In this document: one piece after another, positions 31,980 to 40,536 of the stretch
How the letters are laid out: the number at the start of each line of letters is the position of its first letter
Position numbering within the stretch: position 1 is the stretch's first letter
Source of the DNA: Oxobacter pfennigii
GTDB lineage: Bacteria; Bacillota; Clostridia; Clostridiales; Oxobacteraceae
NCBI RefSeq assembly: GCF_001317355.1
Contig: NZ_LKET01000068.1
Location: 124,001 to 188,000 of the forward strand
DNA length: 64,000 nt
Reading direction: 5' to 3'
Position numbers and translations under genes: made by a program
The notes under the pieces: generated by a model
What the model was told of the DNA's origin: nothing
Seen by the model: the letters and a program-made list of their open reading frames with translations, nothing else
The model's database searches: none

Positions 31980-32660
31980 ATGAGTGATGATTTATTTTCT
32001 TTTCTTCTTTCCGCAGCGCAGATAACCTTGATTGATATTGTATTATCCGGAGATAATATAAGCGTTATTGCTTTATCGGTTCGCAGGCTACCTCCTAAAT
32101 ATGCCGAAATTGCAAATATTACAGGCATTTTAGGCGCAGTTTTAATGAGAATAATATTTGCTTCTATAGCCACAATTCTCATAGCCATAGAATGGCTGCC
32201 CATAAAACTGTTAGGAGGGTTATTGCTGTTATCAATAACCTATGACCTTATAAATCAAAAGGAAGGCGGCAGCACAACTTATGCAAAGCCTGAAAAAAGC
32301 TTTATAAAGGCAATATATAACATAATAGCTGCCGACATAACAATGAGCATAGATAATGTACTTGCCATAGCCGGCATAGCCAGAGGCGATATCAGCCTTA
32401 TAATATTTGGCCTGCTTTTTAATATTCCCATATTGTTTTGGGGAACAAAAATTGTACTTAAGCTTATAAATAAATATACGCTGACCATTTACTTAGGTGC
32501 AGGGGTACTTGTAAAAACTGCTCTGGAAATGATGCTTAATGATAAACTGGTATCCCTATACACCACTCCTTTATTTAAGGAAGTCATACCCCTATTATCG
32601 GGATTTCTTTTGATAGTATACGGTATGATATCAATCAAACTTGAAAATAAAAAAAGGTAG
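31980..32660 (+). CDS. TerC-family integral membrane protein (YjbE type)
   Basis: A 226-residue protein with about seven membrane helices and two repeated acidic motifs, LIDIVLSGDNISVIALSVR (about residues 15-33) and ITMSIDNVLAIAGIARGD (about 117-134), that are the hallmark of TerC proteins. Members export metal ions, notably manganese, or help metallate exported proteins. ATG 31980 follows GGAGA by six bases; a TTG six bases upstream lies too close to it. Confidence 0.88.
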   Translation: MSDDLFSFLLSAAQITLIDIVLSGDNISVIALSVRRLPPKYAEIANITGILGAVLMRIIFASIATILIAIEWLPIKLLGGLLLLSITYDLINQKEGGSTTYAKPEKSFIKAIYNIIAADITMSIDNVLAIAGIARGDISLIIFGLLFNIPILFWGTKIVLKLINKYTLTIYLGAGVLVKTALEMMLNDKLVSLYTTPLFKEVIPLLSGFLLIVYGMISIKLENKKR

Positions 32661-32713
32661 TGCATATAGCATAAAATAATTTTAATGTTTTTATTACCTG
32701 GTACTAAGATTTA

Positions 32714-32742
32714 TTGACATGCTTTAGTATTATATATATAAT
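32714..32742 (+). promoter_or_regulatory. Consensus sigma-A promoter of the flavin oxidoreductase gene
   Basis: TTGACA (32714-32719) and TATAAT (32737-32742) with exactly 17 bp between, matching the consensus at all twelve positions. Confidence 0.85.
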
Positions 32743-32778
32743 CTGATTAATAGCTTAAGTTTCCAAGGAGTTGATCAT

Positions 32779-33855
32779 ATGAAATTGCCCTCTTTACAAA
32801 TAGATAATCTGGTGGCAAAGGTACCCATAATACAGGGTGCCATGGGTGTCGGCGTCTCCCTTTCAAAATTAGCTTCGGCTGTGGCAAATGAAGGCGGCAT
32901 AGGCGTTATTTCAGGAGTTCAGATAGGCTTTAATGAGCCTGATTTTGAAACCAACAACAAGGAGGCCAACCTCCGTGCCTTAAGAAAAGAGATAAATAAG
33001 GCCAGGCATTTAAGCCCCGGCGGCATATTAGGCGTCAATTTTCTGGTAGCCATGAACAATTATAAGGAAATGGTCAAAGCCGCCATCGAAGAAAAAATTG
33101 ACCTTATAGTATCCGGCGCCGGTCTTCCAAAAGAACTTCCCGAATTCATAAAAGGCACAAAAACTAAGATAGCCCCCATCGTTTCCTCGGGAAAGGCAGC
33201 CTATCTTATATCGAAATTATGGGATAAAAGATATAATTACGCACCGGACATGGTAATAGTTGAAGGCCCTGATGCCGGCGGGCATTTAGGCTTTTCCGTT
33301 GAAGAGCTTCAAAACGAAAAAAAACCGGTATTATCAAATATAGTCAAGGATGTACTAGAAGCAATAAAGCCTTACAGAGAAAAGTACAACAAGCTCATCC
33401 CCGTAATTGCGGCAGGCGGCATATTTTCAGGAGAAGATATAGCAAAATATATTTCCATAGGCGCCTCCGGCGTTCAGATGGCAACAAGATTTGTAGTGAC
33501 AGAGGAATGTGATGCCGATATCAATTTTAAAACCGCATACTTAAATGCAAGTGAGGATGATATACAACTGGTTAAAAGCCCTGTAGGAATGCCGGGACGA
33601 GCTATTAGAAACAGTTTCATAAAATCCCTGGAAGAAGGCATAAAGCCAGTAAAAAAATGTTACAGCTGCCTTCATCCCTGTAATCCGGCAACAACCCCCT
33701 ATTGCATATCAAAGGCCTTAATTGAAGCTGTTCGTGGCAATATCAGCGAAGGCCTCATATTTACCGGAATCAACTCCTATAAATTAAATAAAATGACTAC
33801 TGTAAAAGAGCTTATAAAACAGCTAATCAGTGAAGCAGAGGCCAGTATGACATAA
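32779..33855 (+). CDS. Nitronate monooxygenase / FabK-like flavin oxidoreductase
   Basis: A 358-residue FMN TIM barrel. VPIIQGAMGVGVSLSKLASAV (about residues 14-34), NEGGIGVIS, GVNFLVAM, VEGPDAGGHLGFS (about 163-175) and PVIAAGGIFSGEDIAKYISIGASGV hold the FMN phosphate and substrate loops, with the conserved His in GGH. Members are nitronate monooxygenases or enoyl-ACP reductase II (FabK). The Cys-rich CYSCLHPCNP near residue 295 is typical of the clostridial NMO-like branch. Not in a fatty-acid cluster, so FabK is less likely. AAGGAG precedes ATG. Confidence 0.87.
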   Translation: MKLPSLQIDNLVAKVPIIQGAMGVGVSLSKLASAVANEGGIGVISGVQIGFNEPDFETNNKEANLRALRKEINKARHLSPGGILGVNFLVAMNNYKEMVKAAIEEKIDLIVSGAGLPKELPEFIKGTKTKIAPIVSSGKAAYLISKLWDKRYNYAPDMVIVEGPDAGGHLGFSVEELQNEKKPVLSNIVKDVLEAIKPYREKYNKLIPVIAAGGIFSGEDIAKYISIGASGVQMATRFVVTEECDADINFKTAYLNASEDDIQLVKSPVGMPGRAIRNSFIKSLEEGIKPVKKCYSCLHPCNPATTPYCISKALIEAVRGNISEGLIFTGINSYKLNKMTTVKELIKQLISEAEASMT

Positions 33856-33872
33856 ATTGAGGATACAAAGTT

Positions 33873-34074
33873 AGGGCTGTTGCGTTTAAACACTGCATTC
33901 GCTATGTTCGAGTTCTGCAAGTTTTAAGGCTCCCTGCCTTGAAAACACAAGAATTTTGATAACTCGTTATGCTCAAACAATCTAAAATTCTAAGTATTTT
34001 CTGCGGCAGCGTCACCAAGAACTTTTAAAGAACTCTCACAATGCTCATTACGTTGTTTAAAACGCAACAGCCCC
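33873..34074. mobile_element. MITE-like 202-bp palindromic element
   Basis: Terminal inverted repeats AGGGCTGTTGCGTTTAAAC (33873-33891) and GTTTAAAACGCAACAGCCCC (34055-34074) bound a non-coding element. Inside, the arms remain partly complementary (GCATT and GAGTTCT blocks) and two hairpins stand out (AAGGC/GCCTT at 33926-33940 and GAATTTT/AAAATTC at 33951-33990). GGGGCTGTTGC ends are common among insertion sequences, so it may be mobilised by one in trans. It sits between two convergent genes. Confidence 0.6.
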
Positions 34075-34097
34075 TTCATTATTCCGTCTTTTTCTTC

Positions 34098-36380
34098 TTA
34101 ATATCCCATATCATTAAGCTCATTGGGTATCTGGTATTCATAATCCTCAACCCTGTCATCCACCGGCTGGTATCTTTTAATATAAATTTTCTCTTCTGTA
34201 AAGAAAGGATAAAAAAATTCATTGACCGGCCTGCCGGTAAACATATCCACTTTGATTGAAACATGGGTTTTGCAGGTATCGTAAGGCACGTTATCCTCTG
34301 TAAACAGTTCTTCTATTACCCTGCTTCCTCTGGGGTCCTTAAGACATAATTCCGTAGGAAGTTTTCCCGAGTCCCTGCACACCTTAACCGTTACCAATCC
34401 TTCCGGCATTTCAAAATCCTTGGTCTCCAAGCCTGTATGTATCTGCCTCATGATGTCTCCCCACATCCATGCTGTCTCGGTGCTTTTTGCATTTATGCTT
34501 ATACTGGGCTTGTCGTGCCCCATCCATATGACACCGCAATAATAGGGAGTCAGTCCTGCAAAATATGCATCCGCCCCTTTTTCTGTAGTACCTGTTTTTC
34601 CTGCTGATGCCGATGAGGTGAAGTTTCCCTTGCTTTTTACAGCCGAACCCGTTCCGCCATTAACAACTTCCTTTAAAACGTCAATGGTCATATAAGCCGC
34701 CTGGGGAGATATTACCTCATGCTTTTGCTGTTCCTTTTGAAGCAAAATATTGCCGTCGCTGTCCTCCACCCTGGTGTATAAAATAGGCTCAATATATGTA
34801 CCTCCATTTCCGAAAACACCATAAGCCCCAGACATTTCAAGGGGTGTAACTCCTTTTGTTAAGCCTCCTAAAGCTTTTGCAGGACCTAAATCGTTGCTGC
34901 TTCCCGATAGAACAAGGGTTGATATTCCGAATTTTTCTATGTATTCCGTGCTGGCATCATTTCCAATTTCCAATATTAGCTTTGCAGCCATGACATTGGA
35001 GGACCATTTTACCCCTTCTCTTATGGTGGTTAAGCCTCTGTACCTGCCATCATGGTTTTTAGGACCTTCTTTGGGCCATCCAGCTGCCAATGATGCCTCA
35101 TAGGAATTAAAAGGAGAATCATCGATTACACTTCCTGTTGAATATCCCAAGTCAAAGGCAGGACCGTATACCGCGATAGGTTTCATGGCAGATCCCGGCT
35201 GCCTTGCAAAGGTAGGGTCCGTTGCCCTGTTCTGTGACCTGAAGGGCTGTTCTCCCCTGCCTCCAGAAACAGCCCTCACTTGTCCTGTCTTATAATCGTT
35301 TATGACAACTGCCGCCTGGGGCTGAATTATGGCATCCTTTCCCCACACAGCCACATCCTTTTTAAGCTGGGGATAATATTTAGGATCATCTACTGATTTA
35401 TCTACAATGTCCTGAACTTTCGGGTCCAGTGTTGTATATATCTTAAGGCCGCCGCCGTATATAAGCTGTATTATCTCATCCTCCTCATATCTGTACTCTG
35501 CTTTTAAGTCAGTAGTTATGCTCCTTATTACCGCATCCATAAACCAGGGATATTTTATCTTTGAATTGCTGTCCCTTTTTTTAAAATTAAGCTCTTCTAA
35601 TTTTGCCTTTTCATACTCCTCCTGAGTAATCATTTCAAGCTCCAGCATTTTTGAAAGCACCGTCAATTGCCTGTTTTTATAAACTTCTGGACTGTCTCCA
35701 TTAAGATATGGATTGTACTTTGAGGGGCTTTGAGTTAAACCTGCAATCAATGCGCTTTCAGCTAAAGAGAGCTCTGATGCATCCTTGCTGAAATAATACT
35801 GGGAGGCTGCCTGAAGTCCATAGGCATTTCCACCTAGATAAATGGTGTTTAGATAATATTCCAGTATCTCGTCTTTTGAAAGCTCACTTTCTATCTTCAA
35901 TGCCAGATAAGCTTCCTGGATTTTTCTTTTCATCTCTTTTTTTCTCGTTAATATGGTATTTTTTATTAATTGCTGGGTTATGGTGGATGCACCCTGGTCA
36001 TACCTTCCGGATTTCAAATCCGCATAAAGGGCTCCGAAAATACGCCTTATGTCTATTCCGGAATGCTTCAAAAAGCGCTCATCTTCAATGGCGATAAAGG
36101 CATTTCGGGTATGTTTTTGTATATTTTTTATGTTTATGTATTCCCTGTTTTCAACGCCATGAAGGCTTTCTATAAAATTTCCGTCCTTATCGTAAATATA
36201 TGTTGTGAGCTTCAAATTGCCCATAAAATTGGCTGTATCAACATAGGATGCATCGCTTATGTAAGCAGCTACAATGCCAAATGCAGCAGACATGGGCATT
36301 ATGATTATGATGAGTAAAACAGTGATGGTTTTTTTATATATATTGGGATTTCTAAATTTAGTGCCATCCTTTTTTTCCAT
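34098..36380 (-). CDS. Penicillin-binding protein 1A (bifunctional transglycosylase/transpeptidase)
   Basis: A 760-residue class A PBP. One membrane segment lies at about residues 15-38. The GT51 domain has EDERFLKHSGIDIRRI, GASTITQQLIKN (about 131-142), KIQEAYLALKIE and YLNTIYLGGNAYGLQ. The transpeptidase has the active-site Ser in RQPGSAMKP (about residue 400), SSN in KWSSNVMA and KTGTTEKG (about residue 600). It builds and cross-links peptidoglycan outside the membrane. The C-terminal 110 residues form an extra tail (FTGRPVNEFFYPFF). AGGAGG precedes ATG. Confidence 0.94.
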   Translation of the reverse strand: MEKKDGTKFRNPNIYKKTITVLLIIIIMPMSAAFGIVAAYISDASYVDTANFMGNLKLTTYIYDKDGNFIESLHGVENREYINIKNIQKHTRNAFIAIEDERFLKHSGIDIRRIFGALYADLKSGRYDQGASTITQQLIKNTILTRKKEMKRKIQEAYLALKIESELSKDEILEYYLNTIYLGGNAYGLQAASQYYFSKDASELSLAESALIAGLTQSPSKYNPYLNGDSPEVYKNRQLTVLSKMLELEMITQEEYEKAKLEELNFKKRDSNSKIKYPWFMDAVIRSITTDLKAEYRYEEDEIIQLIYGGGLKIYTTLDPKVQDIVDKSVDDPKYYPQLKKDVAVWGKDAIIQPQAAVVINDYKTGQVRAVSGGRGEQPFRSQNRATDPTFARQPGSAMKPIAVYGPAFDLGYSTGSVIDDSPFNSYEASLAAGWPKEGPKNHDGRYRGLTTIREGVKWSSNVMAAKLILEIGNDASTEYIEKFGISTLVLSGSSNDLGPAKALGGLTKGVTPLEMSGAYGVFGNGGTYIEPILYTRVEDSDGNILLQKEQQKHEVISPQAAYMTIDVLKEVVNGGTGSAVKSKGNFTSSASAGKTGTTEKGADAYFAGLTPYYCGVIWMGHDKPSISINAKSTETAWMWGDIMRQIHTGLETKDFEMPEGLVTVKVCRDSGKLPTELCLKDPRGSRVIEELFTEDNVPYDTCKTHVSIKVDMFTGRPVNEFFYPFFTEEKIYIKRYQPVDDRVEDYEYQIPNELNDMGY

Positions 36381-36500
36381 ACTTACCTCCTTTACACGGC
36401 CTTATTTTATACGCAGTAAATTTTATGTACAAGCCCTCTTAAAGAATTCTATAACATACTGCAAAGAAATATACGTATATGAAAAAAATTTTTGTGCTAT

Positions 36501-37205
36501 CTAGTCTAATTCAAAAAGCAATTCATTTCCGTTCTTTCCCAAAATATGTAAAACTCCTGCCTTTCTTAAGCAGTAAGTCATTTTTTGAGCATTGGATATG
36601 GAAATTTTAAGCTTTTTAGAAAGGCTTTTGTTAGTAAAGGGCTCTCCTAAGTCAAGGGGCAGAAGATTTTTATAATTATCTTTGCCGCATAAAATAATAC
36701 TTTCCCTGACATTAACAAGCTTTCTATCATCAATGCTTATGCCCTTTCTCCTCCAGCTTCCCTTTCCGTCATTTACTCTTATCTCCTCTTCCTCTATTAA
36801 GAGTATCTCTGCTTCAAAATTTTCATTGGCAATTAAATCCGTAATTCTTATAAGCTCTTTGAAAACATCATATATACTCCCTTTTTTAGGGGATTTTCGC
36901 CTTACAGTCTTTTTTTCATCTATTGTAACTATATATTTTTTTGCAGGTATTGGGTATATAAGCCTTACCTTATGATTTTTAACAAGTTTTCTCAATTTAT
37001 TGCTTATTGCTGAAAAGTTTTTTGTTTGAATTTCAATTAGCAAATCATCCCGTAAAATATCTATAATACATCCGTCTACCTTGACCTCAAACCTGTCTCC
37101 AGCTTTTGAATACCAGCGTTTTAAGCCGGCATGGAGGGACTTTTCATTTTCTATATTTATGCTGCTTACTTCCATTATTAAATCTTCTTTAAGTTTATCA
37201 CTCAT
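36501..37205 (-). CDS. Putative PD-(D/E)XK nuclease-fold protein with winged-helix tail
   Basis: A 234-residue soluble protein. RFEVKVDGCIIDILRDDLLIEIQTKNF (within about residues 37-64) has the D-x(n)-E-x-Q-x-K spacing of PD-(D/E)XK nuclease folds. Residues about 190-234 (LSKKLKISISNAQKMTYCLRKAGVLH) look like a winged helix that could bind DNA or RNA. AAGGATG precedes ATG 37205. I recall such proteins only as uncharacterised in Clostridia. It lies between PBP1A and the antiporter operon and ends 120 bases before PBP1A. A nuclease activity is inference. Confidence 0.6.
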   Translation of the reverse strand: MSDKLKEDLIMEVSSINIENEKSLHAGLKRWYSKAGDRFEVKVDGCIIDILRDDLLIEIQTKNFSAISNKLRKLVKNHKVRLIYPIPAKKYIVTIDEKKTVRRKSPKKGSIYDVFKELIRITDLIANENFEAEILLIEEEEIRVNDGKGSWRRKGISIDDRKLVNVRESIILCGKDNYKNLLPLDLGEPFTNKSLSKKLKISISNAQKMTYCLRKAGVLHILGKNGNELLFELD

Positions 37206-37274
37206 TTATATCATCCTTACTGCTTGTCTAAATTTTAAAACCTTTAATATTTTAACAAACTTATAGTATATAAA

Positions 37275-37298
37275 AAAGCATTGGTCTTCCAATGCTTT
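37275..37298 (-). terminator. Terminator of the antiporter operon
   Basis: A 10-bp stem AAAGCATTGG/CCAATGCTTT with a TCTT loop and, leftward, a TTTTTTATAT tail, overlapping the stop of the last operon gene. Confidence 0.8.
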
Positions 37299-39255
37299 AA
37301 AAAATTATCAAAATCAATAAAAATAATACTAGTACATAGGCAAATATATATACGGAGCTTGTAATGCCGTTTAATTTACGAGCCAAAGCAATTGCCTTGG
37401 GTTTCATCCCCTCAAAATATGTGTATGACCTCTCCTTTATCATATGTATATAATTTTTAAGGCTTTCCTCATTAAGCTTTTTTAATGCATGAAAGGCTTT
37501 GACAAAAAAAAGGGCTAAATTCAAAATGGCATCATCAATAAATTTAAACACATGGGAGCCCAGGAAAAAAAGTATTTTGCCTGCCGGAATGTAAAAATCC
37601 CTTTCAATACTGAACCAGTTTAATGCAGGATTGATATAATATTTGAAATTCCCTTCTCCCTCTCTTAAAAGCTTCCTTACAAATAAGAAATAAATTGCAC
37701 CTCCAAGGAAATTAATTAAAAGTGAATCCAAGACCGATTTCATGGCATAAAAATGAACCTCTATTTCCTTAACGCCAAAGGTTTTTGCCGCTCCGCCTAT
37801 TAAATATAATATATCTTTAGGCCATATGCCGATATATATTATAGCTACACACAAAGTAATCAAGGGAAGGTAAATGATTTTAGAAGCGTTATATGCTACA
37901 CCCTTATAATCCCTTTTTCCCTTATCTACGAAAACTGCCATGAAGATTTTCAAAAGATAGGCTGTTGTAAAACTGCTGCTTAATATAAATACCATTTCCG
38001 CCGCCTTAAAAATAAAATTGTGATATATATGGTAAGCCTCCGTCAGTGCATGGTGAATAAGGGTTTTGCTCACATATCCATTAAAGCCCGGCATGCCGGT
38101 TATGGCAAACATACCTATTAAAAATACGGCTTTAAGTATGTTTTTATTTCTTCCGAAGCCTCCTATTTCATTTATACTCAATTCGTGCAGCACCATGTAT
38201 ATTATGCCTGCGCTCATAAAGAGCATCACTTTGAAAATACCATGGTTTATTATGTGAAAAAGGGTTCCGTATACGGCAATGGCATTATGTTCTTTTAAAA
38301 TGCCTGTAAGGCCAACACCAACCAGTATATATCCAATCTGGCTTATACTGCTGTAAGCCAGTATTCTCTTTATATTCCTTTGAAGCATGGCCAAGAGGCC
38401 GCCTAAAAACATATTAATAAGTCCTGCACAAAATATGACCATGGAAACATAAAAATCCTCTTTAAGCATTATATCTGCGGTCAGTATTATACCGAAAATC
38501 CCTGCCTTTAAAAGCACTCCGGATAAAACTGCACTGGCAGGTGCCGGTGCGGCAGGATGAGCTTTTGGAAGCCAGGTATGAAGAGGAATCATCCCTGCCT
38601 TTACTCCAAAGCCTATTATCATAAGAGCTGAAATGACATATTTTATACTGCCCATGTCTTTTACGGCTTCATGAAGCAAGCTGATATCCAGTGTTTGGGT
38701 ATAATTATACAAGAGGAACAATCCCATTAAAAGGGTCAATCCACCTATTATTGCCGTAACCATGTAAGTGTTTCCTGCATCATGGGAATAATCATCCTCA
38801 TCGTGAATTATAAGGACATAAGAGGTAAAGGACATCACCTCAAAGAAGGTAAAGAGATTTAATAGATTTTCGGAAATAAAAAAACCTATGGTGCTTCCCA
38901 AGGTAAGCATGAAGTAAAAATAATACCTGTTTCTGTTTCTGTTTTTGTAGCCTATGAGATATTTCAAGGAATACAAAAGGGCTAAAAACCATAGAAAAGA
39001 GGCCAGAAGCAAAAATACATATCTGAATAAATCAAGTCTTAAGTGAAGACCTGTGCCCATTATATGTCGGATTGAAATATCGATGGCTTCGGCGTATACA
39101 TATCTGTAAAGCATAACCAAAAGAATAAGGATTGCACCCGATATTATAATGTAAAATAAATTTCTGCACTTTTCGCTTTTCTTCCCCAAGAGATATCCTG
39201 CAAATGAACCTAAAAAGGGAAGTATGAGTACGGAAAAAAGCATGATATTTTCCAA
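37297..39255 (-). CDS. Large antiporter-like subunit (NuoL/MrpA-type), last gene of the operon
   Basis: A 652-residue protein with about 16 membrane helices, in the proton-conducting transporter family shared by MrpA, NuoL and hydrogenase subunits. FEVMSFTSYVL has the conserved TM5 glutamate; GFGVKAGMIPLHTWLPKAHP (about residues 218-237) holds the TM7 lysine and the HTWLP signature; ILAYSSISQIGYILVGVG follows. The C-terminal 120 residues carry further helices and an amphipathic stretch. It is the third antiporter-like subunit here. It lacks the MrpA C-terminal domain; those pieces occur in two small genes upstream. Confidence 0.85.
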   Translation of the reverse strand: MENIMLFSVLILPFLGSFAGYLLGKKSEKCRNLFYIIISGAILILLVMLYRYVYAEAIDISIRHIMGTGLHLRLDLFRYVFLLLASFLWFLALLYSLKYLIGYKNRNRNRYYFYFMLTLGSTIGFFISENLLNLFTFFEVMSFTSYVLIIHDEDDYSHDAGNTYMVTAIIGGLTLLMGLFLLYNYTQTLDISLLHEAVKDMGSIKYVISALMIIGFGVKAGMIPLHTWLPKAHPAAPAPASAVLSGVLLKAGIFGIILTADIMLKEDFYVSMVIFCAGLINMFLGGLLAMLQRNIKRILAYSSISQIGYILVGVGLTGILKEHNAIAVYGTLFHIINHGIFKVMLFMSAGIIYMVLHELSINEIGGFGRNKNILKAVFLIGMFAITGMPGFNGYVSKTLIHHALTEAYHIYHNFIFKAAEMVFILSSSFTTAYLLKIFMAVFVDKGKRDYKGVAYNASKIIYLPLITLCVAIIYIGIWPKDILYLIGGAAKTFGVKEIEVHFYAMKSVLDSLLINFLGGAIYFLFVRKLLREGEGNFKYYINPALNWFSIERDFYIPAGKILFFLGSHVFKFIDDAILNLALFFVKAFHALKKLNEESLKNYIHMIKERSYTYFEGMKPKAIALARKLNGITSSVYIFAYVLVLFLLILIIF

Positions 39256-39270
39256 AGTTCTGCCTCCTTT

Positions 39271-40527
39271 TTAGAATAATGGCAACAGTATTTTTTCGAT
39301 AAATTCTATCAGGGTATTTGGGAACAGCCCCAAAACTATTATTATGGCAGTGATTATCATAATTGGCAGTAAAATCATTGGCGGAGCTTCTCCTATGTCA
39401 ATGACAGCATCATTTCCTTTTTTAAAGAAAGCTTGTGTGATGATTGGCAGTATATACAAGGCTGTCAAAAGAGCGCTTAAAAGGAGTATCAGAGGAAAAA
39501 TCCACCTTCCCAAGCTAAGTCCGCCTAAAGCCAGATACCACTTGCTGACAAAACCATTGGCCGGCGGAATGCCTATCAAGGAAATGGCTGATGCGGTAAA
39601 GCAGCCCATGGTCACCGGCATCTTTTTCCCTATTCCCCTTATCTCTTCTGTACGGGTTTTATTTGTCATGTAGATGATGGCGCCTGTGCATAAGAAAAGA
39701 TTTATTTTAATAAATGCATGGTTGACCATATGAAGAAGGCTTCCCATCAAAGCGTCTTCATTTATCATTACAATACCTAAAAGTATATATCCTAAATGAC
39801 TTATGGTGGAATAAGCCAGACGTCGTTGAATATTTTTCTGGTGTAGTGCCAAAAAAGAGCCCAAGATTATGGACAGTAAAATAAAAATATAAAATATGCT
39901 GTTTGTTGAAAAATCCGATATAACTTCAGCTCCGAATATAAAATAGCTCATTCTTATGATTGCAAAAACTCCTGATTTCACAACTGCTGCGGCATCCAAA
40001 AATGCACTGGCCGGAATGGGGGCCACCATTACTGCCGGAAGCCAGGAATGAAAGGGTACTAATGCTGCTTTTACACCAAAGCCTAAAAACATGGATATAT
40101 AGCTTATGATATAAAGCTCCCTGTTGTTTGATGGCAGATTGTTAACAATTCCCGAAGGTGCAAATTCTGTACTTTTCGTCAGGCTGTAGAGCACAATCAT
40201 TCCAAATAAGATTAATGCCGCACCTCCAAAGGAATAAAAAAGATACTTCTTGCCGTTATATTTTGATTCACCATTTCCCTTGTGAATTATAAGAGGAAAG
40301 GTAACTAATGCCAATATTTCATAAAATACATATAGAGTCATTAAATTACCTGAAAAAGCAATTCCTAAAACCACAGCTTCTGTTAATAAAAGATAGAATA
40401 GAAATCTTTTTATATTTCCTTCCTTTTTCATATATTCCAGGGAATAAATAAAGGTTAATATAAAGAGGATGGTTACCAGCAAGGAAAATAATATCCCTAA
40501 TTTATCTACTTTAAAATATATACTCAT
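39271..40527 (-). CDS. Antiporter-like subunit (MrpD/NuoM-type), second large subunit
   Basis: A 418-residue protein with about 12 membrane helices. FYEILALVTFPLII has the TM5 glutamate; GFGVKAALVPFHSWLPAVMV (about residues 155-174) has the TM7 lysine; RRLAYSTISHLGYILLGIV follows. ATG 40527 follows AGGTGG; a GTG in frame at 40536 lies inside that site. It begins ten bases after the stop of the preceding gene. It is shorter than typical MrpD (about 490), lacking roughly two helices at the N-terminus. Confidence 0.85.
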   Translation of the reverse strand: MSIYFKVDKLGILFSLLVTILFILTFIYSLEYMKKEGNIKRFLFYLLLTEAVVLGIAFSGNLMTLYVFYEILALVTFPLIIHKGNGESKYNGKKYLFYSFGGAALILFGMIVLYSLTKSTEFAPSGIVNNLPSNNRELYIISYISMFLGFGVKAALVPFHSWLPAVMVAPIPASAFLDAAAVVKSGVFAIIRMSYFIFGAEVISDFSTNSIFYIFILLSIILGSFLALHQKNIQRRLAYSTISHLGYILLGIVMINEDALMGSLLHMVNHAFIKINLFLCTGAIIYMTNKTRTEEIRGIGKKMPVTMGCFTASAISLIGIPPANGFVSKWYLALGGLSLGRWIFPLILLLSALLTALYILPIITQAFFKKGNDAVIDIGEAPPMILLPIMIITAIIIVLGLFPNTLIEFIEKILLPLF

Positions 40528-40536
40528 ATTTTCCAC

